Below, in pieces: positions 31,691-39,756 of a stretch of DNA of 39,756 bases. This stretch comes from Folioceros fuciformis. Taxonomy: Eukaryota > Anthocerotophyta > Anthocerotopsida > Anthocerotales. Position numbers and translations under genes: made by a program. The stretch is taken from NCBI GenBank assembly GCA_049999805.1, contig JBNGIO010006079.1:80447-120202 (forward strand), written 5' to 3'. A model generated the notes under the pieces. The model searched no databases. It was given only the letters and a program-made list of their open reading frames with translations, and had not been told where the DNA came from. Position 1 is the first letter of the stretch, and each line of letters begins with the position of its first letter.

Positions 31691-33522
31691 AATACTGTTA
31701 TGGATAATATTTGCCATAGTTGCCAAGTTTGCTTATCACTGAAGATTTTGGTCAATGGTCGCCTAGGTGGTTGTATGAGAAAGGGGTTTGTGTGACCAGG
31801 TCGGGCATGCAAGAGGCCGAACAACTCTTGTGAGGAGGGAAGGTCGGTGCTGTTAGCAGTAAGTAGGCCCAGTGCAACCAGGATTGGACTGGACTGTGAG
31901 AGCACTTTGTGGGTGGCCAGCAGTGAGATAACGTCGAGAAGTCGCCAGTTTCGCCAGCAGCTGGCCGGAGTGGCCTGGCTTCGCCCTGGCCGTAGCTCCT
32001 TGTCTCTCTTGTCATCTGCCTGCCTTCCTGGCGCTCTCTCTAAGACTCCCTCCCCCCCTCCCAAGGATTCCCAGAACACCCATAGCCTTGTCATAGATTC
32101 TTGCCTCTCTTGGAGCGTCACAGAATCGCCTTGCTTGGCAGTGTCTCCAATTGCCTCCGGACTCTTGCCCGCCCCAGATTTGCCTATCTCCGGAAGCAGA
32201 GTCGAACTTCCTCTCAGCATACCTGTCCCTCAGAGCTCCGTCGCTTGAGCCCATTCTCGGGCCCTTATCATCGTACAGTGGGAGGAGGGGGGTAGCATGG
32301 CTGGGGTCCCATCGTCCACCTGCTGTCTGCGGCAGCATTCCTCTATTTCTTTAGCCTTTTGTCTTTCTTCCCAGCCACAGCAGCCACAGCCCTCGGCCAC
32401 GTTGGTTTTGTAGGCACGCACACTTCCACTGTGCATGCTGCTGCGGCAGCACGCGCCGGCAATCAGTGCCTCATACAGAGATTGCCACTGCTCCTCCTCC
32501 TCCTACTCGTGCTGCTCCTCCTGCTGCTGGAGGTCATCATGCTCGTGCTGTAGACGCTGTCTCTGTGCTCGCCTGTGCGATCCCACCCCCTGCCTCTGCC
32601 TGTTGCTTTCCCACTGTGCTTGACCTTCGTCCAGGGCTGCCGGTCGCCGCTGTAGAGACAGCTGCCGCCCTTCTCTGTTGATGCCTCAGCTTCCCAGGGG
32701 ACTGTGCCGCATTCTGCCGACTTCACTCGGGTCCCGGCCACAGCTTTCCCCTTCAGCTTCAGCCGGGCTTGCTGTATCTGAGATTGCCGTCCTTCCGTCT
32801 GCCGGCCGGAGCTGCTTTCTGTCACGTCTTTGCAAGCTTCTCCCGGGTGGACGAGGGATTTAAGACAGTGGAGAGGCAATTCCTCCCGCATCATGGGGAC
32901 CGGTAGTTTGCCTACAGCCTGCAGATTACCGACCCAGCTCCGGGCAGTGTCGCCCAGAGTTTTGTGCTGCGGAGGTGGCAAGAGGGAATGCGGGCGGCTT
33001 GTTTTGATCTGCTCCTCGTGAGTAGGCAACAGGTGTGGCGCTTGTGCTGGATCCTTCAGCCAGAGCCTTCATTTTGATTTGCGCTGTTGCTTGTCCAGTC
33101 CAAGTCAGGGACACGGCTCGGTCGTCAATTGGCCGTCCTTTTTCTTCCTAGGAAGCTTAAGCTTTTACTCCTCTCGTTTCAATGCCTGTGCCTTCTCCTT
33201 TTCCGGGGCTTCAGTTTTGTGTCTTTGCATGGCAGCGAATGTAGACGAGCATAGGCATAATTTTAACAGTGTGGTTTGACGGTTGTGTCCTTGCCCGTTT
33301 GAGAATTGGCCTCGTCTTCTCCGCAAGTTTCCACGGGATGCCTGCATGGGGGTGGATGTATTTCCTCATCAGTCTTGGTGGGTTTGTGCAGGAAGTGCTA
33401 AGCTGCTGCGGAGAATCACAAGGTAGAAAGCGGAGGAATCCTGAGTCATCTGATTGGATCAACGAGTGGCAATGTGGGCCCTCGATGCTGCCAGCCGGGA
33501 CAGACGGCGGTTGAATGCCGTC

Positions 33523-35410
33523 ATGGCCGCTGCAAGCGAGGAACCTGTGGCCATAAAGCCGGGCGCGCTTCCGGGTGATCAAACTGAGATCACTGTGAAC
33601 TGTCCGGACAAGGTTGGGCTAGGCTGTGACCTAGCACGTATTGTCTTCGAATTTGGGCTTACTGTTATCCGTGGTGGTGAGTCATTCTTCTGGCCAATGT
33701 TGTCTGCTCCGTTTTTTTTTTTTTTTTTTTGCGTCGTTTTTTGCTAACAGTTTCTAGCACGCAATGGTGTTGGATTGGTGATACAGATCTTCAAACTGAT
33801 GGACGCTGGTGTTTCGTGGTCTTCTGGGTTGTGCCCAATTCCAGCAGACCTGTGAGATGGCCTCTTTTGAGGCATCGGCTCAGTGCTGCCGCTCCTGCTC
33901 CCCGCCGTGCACTCTTCGAAGCACCTCCCCCTCCTGAGTCACTGCCCAAGCAGATGTGCATTCTGCAAGTCTGCTCAGGGGACCGAGCAGGACTTCTGAA
34001 CGGTACTTTGCTGTCCTTTTTGGATGTTGTTATCATTTTGTGAGCCCTAGTGTGTGCTAGCCGATAGTGATGGCTCTTTCGTGTGCGATGTAAGGCATGC
34101 AGGTTGGAACTTATTTACCTGTTGTGCTCGTGCACTGAAAATTGTTTGCAGACGCGGCACAACTTCTGTGGGAGCTTGAGTTGACAATTCACAGGGTGAA
34201 AGTGTCAACAAGTCCTGAAGGCAAAGCCATAGACCTCTTCTTTGTTACCGACAACAGGTCCGTTGATGTTTCTTGAAATCAGTCGAACTGCGATGAAATG
34301 GCAGTTGTCGTGGGCTGAGTCTGTACAAATTGGCAATGTCCAACAGGACGAGTGTCCCATCAAATGATCGGATAGCTGATGTCTGCGATCAAGTGAAGAA
34401 AACACTCCGAGAAACTACCTTCTGCACATTGACAGTGGCCGGCCCAGATTCTGGCATCATGGAGTGCTCCCCTGCATCTCATCTTTCACCGGCAGTGGCG
34501 GAGTGTCTATTCAGTGACGAGTTTAATGCATGCGAGGATATATCGGAGAGGGAAATTCTGGACTCTGCCGGGAACAAGATACGTGTTGAGTTCGCCATCG
34601 ACAACGTGACTAGTCCCGGTCATACTGTCCTCCAAATCAGCTGCAAGGACAGGAAGGGGCTTCTCTACGACTCCATGCGCACTCTGAAAGACGCCAATTT
34701 GCAGGTGAGAAGTTCTTCACCTTCTGTACCCTGTGTGTATGTTGCATGTGAGGTAGATGTAACCTGTCCACTGGTAGAGACGTGTGCGAACAGTCCGTGT
34801 TTTGCCAGTAACAGAGAGCCTTGTAACCCTAGCATATGGGGACTGAGGCGAATGCCCTGTGTCCCTGAAGGCAAGTCTGCCTCTTTTGTGCAGGTCGCCT
34901 ATGGCAGGATTACCAACCCCAAGAAGAACACCATAGAGCTGGACCTGTTCGTGCTGCAACCAGATGGGAAGAAGATACTGGATCCTCAAAAGCAGAAATC
35001 TTTGCTGCAACTCATGGCCAAGGAGACTCAACATCCCATCCGTCTTGTGGTGACTCCCAGAGGTCCAGACACCGAGCTCCTGGTTGCCACGCCAATTGAG
35101 ATGTGTGGCAGGGGTCGCCCCCGTGTGCTCTACGACGTGACTCTCGCCCTAAAAACCTTGGAGATATGCATTTTCAAGGTGAGAAGAAACACCAAATGAC
35201 GTTAATCGTGCTTCGGGCTGTGTGTGAGCGTCCAGCCAGCCGTAACTCCAAACCCGGTTTTCGCAGGCGGACATCTCTCGGCACTCTGTTGGTGATCGCT
35301 TGTGGGAAGTCTACCGGTTTCTGCTGATAGACACACCACAGCTTAATCTGTCTAGCAACAGGACTCAGAATCTGATTGCCGACCGCGTGAAGAACATTTT
35401 GATGGGTTGA
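33523..35410 (+). CDS. ACR9: ACT-domain repeat protein, ACR9/ACR10-like
   Basis: Six exons: 33523-33676, 33787-34002, 34152-34257, 34347-34704, 34894-35178, 35267-35410; phases agree and give 420 residues, close to Arabidopsis ACR9/ACR10 (about 410). ACR proteins carry several ACT domains, which in other proteins bind amino acids; plant ACRs are thought to sense amino acids or nitrogen state. Four ACT units fit: N-terminal (TEITVNCPDKVGLGCDLARI), second (ILQVCSGDRAGLLNDAAQLL), third (VLQISCKDRKGLLYDSMRTL), and a last one from TELLVATPIEMCGRGRPRVL onward, with the repeated DxxGLL turn. The end, VYRFLLIDT...VKNILMG, matches the family. ATG 33523 is preferred (GTCATGG context); an in-frame ATG at 33472 would add 17 residues. 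Intron 1 contains a 19-T tract (33712-33730). Intron 4 is stop-free. Confidence 0.92.
34705..34893 (+). other. Stop-free intron 4 of the ACR9-like gene
   Basis: This 189-base intron (donor GTGAGA, acceptor GTGCAG) is a multiple of three and has no in-frame stop, so retention would insert 63 residues into the third ACT unit between the NLQ and VAYGRI blocks. Splicing is assumed because NLQ joined to VAYGR matches the family. Confidence 0.7.
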
Positions 35411-35957
35411 AGCTTCGCGGCCAGCGAAGCGCATGCTTTAGGGTTGAAAGTAGCGGCGGTGACGAGAGCACTCGTGGGGTGACGCATCCAGCAAGTTGTA
35501 TTCAGGATGGTTACCGGCGACGTGAAGGTGCTCTTGTGGTAGGGAAGGACGCAGGAATCGACAGCGGAGCCTTTGGAAGCAAGGGCTGCCTCTCATTCAC
35601 TACCCTGATGTGACCTCGGACAACGTGCCATTTTTCAACACTTTTCTAACATCAGTCACAAGTGTGGCGACAGGTCATACACCGGTGGATGGTAGGAGGA
35701 ATAGTAGGATTAAATTATGTCTAAGAGTAGCATACATAGTTTTGTCCACTCACTGGATGTGCAGCACTCATGAACTCGGCGAAAAAACTTGGAGGGTCGC
35801 ACCTTGGGTAGATCTACAGATTTGCAGGTGGATCTCTAGGTTCTTGATCCCTCTCTCAGCTGTCCGTCCTCGGCTCCCTCGAAGTGGGACGTGGACAGAC
35901 GGTGGCTATGGACAGCTCCATTGTTCGCCCCTTGAAATCCTCTGGTCCGTCCGTCCT

Positions 35958-35999
35958 ACCAGTCTATGGGATCTGGCTACCAGTCTATGGGATCTGGCT
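35958..35999. repeat. 21-bp perfect tandem repeat, two copies
   Basis: The unit starting ACCAGTCTATGGGATC occurs twice with no mismatch at 35958-35978 and 35979-35999. Confidence 0.95.
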
Positions 36000-36099
36000 G
36001 GTTGCCAAGTGAATGGGACCGGAGGCTCCAATTCGATGTTTGATTTGGAGGAGGGGCGTGGCATGGTCTCATGTATGTGGTATGTATTTGCAAAACATG

Positions 36100-36222
36100 T
36101 CAATGTGGTCTGATATGGGCCTTGAACGCGTCGATGTGGTCTGATATGGGCCTTGAACGCGTCAATGTGGTCCGATATCGGCCCTTGACCATGCCAATGC
36201 GGTCAGACATGAGTCCTTGACA
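36100..36222. repeat. 31-bp minisatellite, two clear and two decayed copies
   Basis: Units at 36100-36130 and 36131-36161 (TCAATGTGGTCTGATATGGG then CCTTGAACGCG) differ by one base; the third (36162-36194) and fourth (36195-36222) are progressively diverged, so the array decays to the right. Confidence 0.9.
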
Positions 36223-36386
36223 ATTGCATGTTCATTTATTCGACTTTGAGTGGTTCTAATATATTAAATTAACATGCCTTTAAAAGTTATTTCAGGTTTC
36301 TATAAAAATTCTTTCTTTAAACAGATTAATTCTTCTCTGAAAAGAGTTAGTTCCTCGTTCCTTTATGCAAGAAGGAGCTCCTCCAA

Positions 36387-36440
36387 GCAACAAAAAGTAC
36401 TTTGCTAGATGCTGCAACAAAAAGTACTTTGCTAGATGCT
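36387..36440. repeat. 27-bp perfect tandem repeat, two copies
   Basis: The unit GCAACAAAAAGTACTTTGCT plus AGATGCT is repeated exactly at 36387-36413 and 36414-36440. Confidence 0.95.
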
Positions 36441-36920
36441 TCATATCTAATTCTTGCTGCGTCAAAGTTACTTCTAAGTGTCCTAATACTAGCTTATTGA
36501 AATATTTTTAAGCTTTGATTTTTAAAGATAAATGGATTTGTATATCTAATTATCCTATTTCAGTCCAATCTTCATAGGTGTACCAACCTTTATTGTCAAC
36601 CTTTATTGTTTCTCTATATGATCTTTAGGCACTACTGGTAGTCATTAGGCTTCGAGGGGTTAGCCCATAGTATTTGTATCATGGTTTATCTCCCTCTTTA
36701 GGGGTAGATGGGTTTTTTCATCTTGCTTTCTTAATTACATAAATCAATCTTTATAGGTAGCTATTTTATTTCAATCTAGTACGTCAGTCCTTATCGTTAC
36801 TATGCATTTTAGTCCAATCTTCATAGGTACACTTTATCATTACTATATATTTCAATTAAGAACCTTTGATGGATTTACAAACTTTGTGTTCCTTCTCACA
36901 TATTTCATAGCTTTCCCTCG

Positions 36921-37203
36921 CAATAGATCAACAACAAAGAGAACTTAACCAAGTCCTTGAAGAGGCTTTATAGCACATGGTGGATGAGCAACAAAGAGAG
37001 CTTAACCCCAACTTAGTGGAAATGCTTTGGAACACATGATGGATGAGCAACGAAGAGACCTTAGCCAACTTCCTGAAAATGCTTTGGAGCACATGATGGA
37101 TAAGCAATGACAACAACTTAATCAACTTCCTGAAAATGCTTTGGAGCACACGATAGACGAGCAATGAATAGATCTTTATGAACTTGTGGAACATGCTTCA
37201 CAG
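36921..37203. repeat. 57-59-bp degenerate coding-like repeat, four copies plus a partial
   Basis: Units start at 36972, 37031, 37088 and 37145 with a shared core AGCACATGATGGATGAGCAA and a second core CTTCCTGAAAATGCTTTGG; a partial copy precedes them at about 36925. Two periods are 57, that is 19 codons; read that way a unit resembles EHMMDxQ..QLNQLPENAL, but stops and the 59-base period break the frame. Confidence 0.85.
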
Positions 37204-38528
37204 CAATCCTTTAGAGTGCTTAAAACAAGTGGATAATGACTTTGGTGGGATCAAAAGGAATGCCTTTGAATCGCTTGATTTATCCTTGTGATCCCACTTG
37301 GCAATTTCATCTATTGTAGGCGATGGAATGGAATTAAGGGAGGCTTCTTATAGGTACAATCCATAATAGAGTTTGTAGAAGGAGTTGTTTGTGCTGGCTT
37401 GCGATGTCTTGCCTTCAAAAATTCATGCTTCAAACAGATGTTTCCACAACTCTGGATGACACGAGATTGTATGGGTGGGGATGCAAGTTGTATGGTGAAA
37501 AATTTGGGAAAAATCAAGTTTGTGTAACAGGATCCACATCGTTGCCCTTAAGATTGGTCTTGTTCCTAACTCTGGACAATGAATTATAGCAAAAAATTTT
37601 AATGATTTTGTTCTAAAGGGCTAGGTTTGCACAACAGGGATATCTAAAAAGAAGAACTAGTTTATCCTTCATCGTTTTTATATGTAAAAAGCTAAAGGTG
37701 TTATGCAGGTAACCAAGCTATGCTAGGCACATAAAAAAAATAGCTTCTAGTATTGTGCCCAGTTATAAATTTCATTGTCAATATCCACAGCTCCAGTTTG
37801 GTAATCAACCCTCATAAACTAGAAAATGATTGCGCACTTCTTTAGGTTTAGAAGTTGGCCTATGATCGTGTGTCTAGCCTTGCATCTATCACCATCTCTT
37901 TGCACATTTTTCGGTACAAGTCTGAAGAGTGCGAGTTGGTAAGCATATTTTCTACCAGCCACAACTTTGCACTAGGAGAGCAAGAGCTCAATGTGAAGTT
38001 AGGATGAGGTGAGGTCGGCATGATTGCTCGGCGACTATGTAAATGGGCAATGAGCTTTACTTACCCTTAGCAATTGTGCTTAATATTATTAATATTATTT
38101 CTCATCTTTGCTTATCTACCCTTCCTATGTTGTTGTGCGCCTTTGGAGCAACATTTGTCTAGCCTAGAATTACAGTAAATGTAAACATATGCAAGAAGCT
38201 GCCTCCATTGTTCACCTTTAGCACTACTCCACATTAATCTACTCAGATGCCAGTAATAGCAACTACCTGCTGCTATGAGGCCTTAAACAATCAGTCTCGT
38301 GCGTGTTTTAAGTCGTAACGTAGCAATTCCCTATGCAACATGTAGAACTTCACGCTTTCTGCATCAAGTGGACAGCTCTCACGAGTCTGGGCTCGTTGAA
38401 ACCCTTACTTTCGTCCTTTACTGCCTCGCACCATTGTGAGCTCCCAGAGATTGGGACACGGGCAGAACTGTGCAGCTTACGAGATTGGGACCGGGACATA
38501 CACATGTTCAGGTTGCGTGAGGAGGCTC

Positions 38529-38560
38529 CAATTGGAACTCTTGGGACGGAGGCTATAAAT
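38529..38560 (+). promoter_or_regulatory. CCAAT and TATAAA pair, possible plus-strand promoter
   Basis: CCAATTGG at about 38529 is followed by CTATAAA at 38554-38560, a normal plant promoter spacing, pointing right. Downstream on the plus strand lies only a weak frame overlapping the FRO last exon in antisense. Could be chance, or the source of an antisense transcript. Confidence 0.25.
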
Positions 38561-38751
38561 GTCCCATGTACATGTGTATGTACATATGTAGTTGCTTGCT
38601 CACATGAGAGGCGGCGCCAATTGAATTCTCGAGTGTATTCTTTATTACAGTATGTGTCAATGGCTGCTATCGTGAGCCTCCAGGGATTGGTACGGTGTGC
38701 CTCTTTACATATTTTGCTTCGGTGTGCCTCTTCGGAATCGACGGATTTATA

Positions 38752-39698
38752 CTACAAGCCAAAGTTGAAAGAGTGGAAAGGGAAAGCCACAGTGGAGGAG
38801 GTGTGCATCTTACATTGTTCGGCCACGTCTGCCTGCAAACTCGCTGGCCCGCATGTGAACACGCCTACACGCTTGCCCGCATGTCGAGCGGCGAGAGCTC
38901 GGAATATTTCTGCGACACGAATCATCAGATGTGTGTAGCATCCACATTCCAGCCCCCAACCTTTCAGCACTATCTGCTCAATGGAGTAGTAGAAGGTCCA
39001 CTGCAATCTACAAACCTGGGAAGTTGGGTCTGCAACCGTACTGGACATTGTCTAGTGCAAACAGCTTTGGGTCCCCCTGGACAGACTTGGCTGCGTCCAT
39101 CCCTGTGACATCAGGCATCTGCGGGTCACTGTCTGTGGAGCTATAAAACTTGGGCCCCAGCCAGCTGTTGCACACCCAAGAAACTGCTCCTCCAAAGCCA
39201 GCTATGCCCACCAGCATAGAGAGAAAGCTGAACGAGACCTCTGCCCAGGAGGGATACACGTGCCCGTTGTGGTTCATCCTCGGATCCAAGTAATGCTTGG
39301 AAATGCTCCCCGAAATGAACAGATGGCCCATCAGGGAAGCAGCCAGCACAATCAAGATCCCTCGATTGCTATCCCTGCCAGTCTCCGGCTCAAGAGCGGA
39401 TGCAGCGGCCCGGTCCTTGTGGACGGAGGATTCAACGTCGATAGTAGTAGCTTCCATGTCTGCTGCCTTCTCCCGGGTGACATGAGCTTGTAATTGAAAA
39501 GTTGCCTGCTTGGCGACATTCAGTGGAAGAACTGCATCCAAGATTTGCAGCTCCCTGGAGCTCCTAACAGCCCAGATGAGCGTCACATCTGTAGGGCTCT
39601 TCGATCGCTGGCGGAGATAGATGTGATTGAGCTCCGTGAGCATAGACAGGAACGGGGAGATGCCACTGCCCCCAGCCACGAAGATGAGGGAATCGTAC
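38752..39698 (-). CDS. FRO: Ferric reductase oxidase (FRO), 5' partial
   Basis: Minus-strand C-terminal part of a plant ferric-chelate reductase, a flavocytochrome of the NOX type that passes electrons from NADPH through FAD and haem to Fe(III) at a membrane. Visible exons: 39698-39016 and 38909-38752, with an intron (donor GTTTGT, phase 1) between. The first begins in the NADPH-binding lobe (FVAGGSGISPFLSML), then a variable linker, then two hydrophobic helices (GILIVLAASLMGHLFISG; FSFLSMLVGIAGFGGAVSWV), the FRO-specific arrangement. The last exon has VGVFTCGPASLQADVAEQC, the conserved CGPxSLQ nicotinamide-binding motif, and ends FPFHSFNFGL. The haem-binding helices and the FAD domain lie beyond the right edge. 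Bases 39699-39756 look like the end of an intron (acceptor GGCAG), though they can also be read through in frame; the choice affects only the edge. Confidence 0.88.
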
Positions 39699-39756
39699 CT
39701 GCCATGAAACAATGCCACCTTCAGTCCTTCAAATCTGCTGCAATTCCATTTGAACG

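Larger units (their letters stand above)
29161..33522. other. Repeat-rich gene-free region
   Basis: About 4.4 kb without a supported gene. It holds a GC-rich low-complexity patch (about 29714-29752), the GTGATCC hairpin and tandem array (30242-30319), and four separate minisatellites (30515-31690). The part after about 32000 is C/T-rich with a CTCCTC/CTGCTG run at 32488-32535 and should include the promoter and 5' UTR of the ACT-domain gene. I looked for reverse transcriptase, integrase, LTR ends and a tRNA primer-binding site and found none. Confidence 0.5.
35411..38751. other. Gene-free region with tandem repeats and an AT-rich island
   Basis: About 3.3 kb without a supported gene. Repeats at 35958-35999 and 36100-36222 lie in ordinary-composition sequence. 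From about 36230 to 38320 the DNA becomes AT-rich, with more repeats (36387-36440, 36921-37203) and several scattered copies of a CAATCTTCATAGGT-like motif (near 36568, 36752 and 36815). Frames are broken everywhere. No retroelement domain, tRNA or organelle gene could be recognised. The composition returns to normal near 38330. Confidence 0.5.

Noticed and set aside
30240-31760. LTR retrotransposon
   Set aside because: The repeat-rich stretch prompted a search for LTR ends, target-site duplication, primer-binding site and gag/pol domains; none was found.
31504-32220. Minus-strand open frame of 238 codons
   Set aside because: It spans the 60-bp repeat and ordinary intergenic DNA, has no family resemblance, no clear splice context and no conserved blocks; best explained by repeat periodicity of three and chance.
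32463-33029. Minus-strand open frame of 188 codons
   Set aside because: Low-complexity Ser/Arg end from a CTCCTC run, no recognisable domain, and it lies in the probable 5' region of the ACR9-like gene on the other strand.
3727-39698. A functional metal/phosphate gene cluster (PDR2-like, MRS2, FRO)
   Set aside because: Three genes linked to ion homeostasis occur in 36 kb, but they are separated by unrelated genes on both strands, and plant gene order gives no support for a cluster.

Overview
This window is nuclear DNA of a green plant (streptophyte). It carries spliced GT-AG genes for plant-type proteins: a P5A cation ATPase of the MIA/PDR2 type, a CIP111-type AAA ATPase, an ACT-domain-repeat protein of the ACR9/ACR10 type, an MRS2/MGT magnesium transporter, a GPI-anchored arabinogalactan peptide, a ferric reductase oxidase and a plastid-targeted protein. 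Most introns are short (76-188 bases in the P5A gene), few are strikingly AT-rich, and genes are closely packed. I infer a seed-free land plant or close relative; the species cannot be read from the sequence. All exon boundaries were placed by eye from GT-AG sites, phase and remembered family alignments.

Layout. 2-1561 (+): 3' part of an acidic, repeat-rich multi-pass membrane protein. 2576-3186 (-): two-exon putative plastid protein. 3727-9569 (+): 22-exon P5A ATPase, apparently complete at 1204 residues. 9570-12020: gene-free, then the two-exon arabinogalactan peptide (12021-12445, +). 12446-14326: gene-free with an AT-rich island. 14327-18074 (-): three closely spaced genes, MRS2/MGT (7 exons), a FAS1-domain membrane protein and a FAM32A-like protein. 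18733-19239 (+): EIF1AD-like protein, divergent from FAM32A with telo-box motifs and a TATA box between them. 20677-25276 (+): 7-exon Ser/Pro-rich plant protein with a tandemly duplicated large exon. 25572-29160 (+): CIP111-like double AAA ATPase (9 exons). 29161-33522: repeat-rich gene-free stretch. 33523-35410 (+): ACR9/10-like ACT protein (6 exons). 35411-38751: gene-free, with tandem repeats and a second AT-rich island. 38752 to the right edge (-): C-terminal part of a ferric reductase oxidase.

The genes are mostly housekeeping: ER membrane P5A transport, ribosome-biogenesis-type AAA ATPase, RNA/translation-associated small proteins, Mg2+ transport, iron reduction and cell-surface glycoproteins. 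I see no operon-like pathway and no clear novel multi-gene system. The most distinctive structures are the internal exon duplication at 22246-24966, two stop-free introns whose lengths are multiples of three, several unrelated tandem-repeat arrays in the two large gene-free regions, and a set of splice donors with C at position +3.
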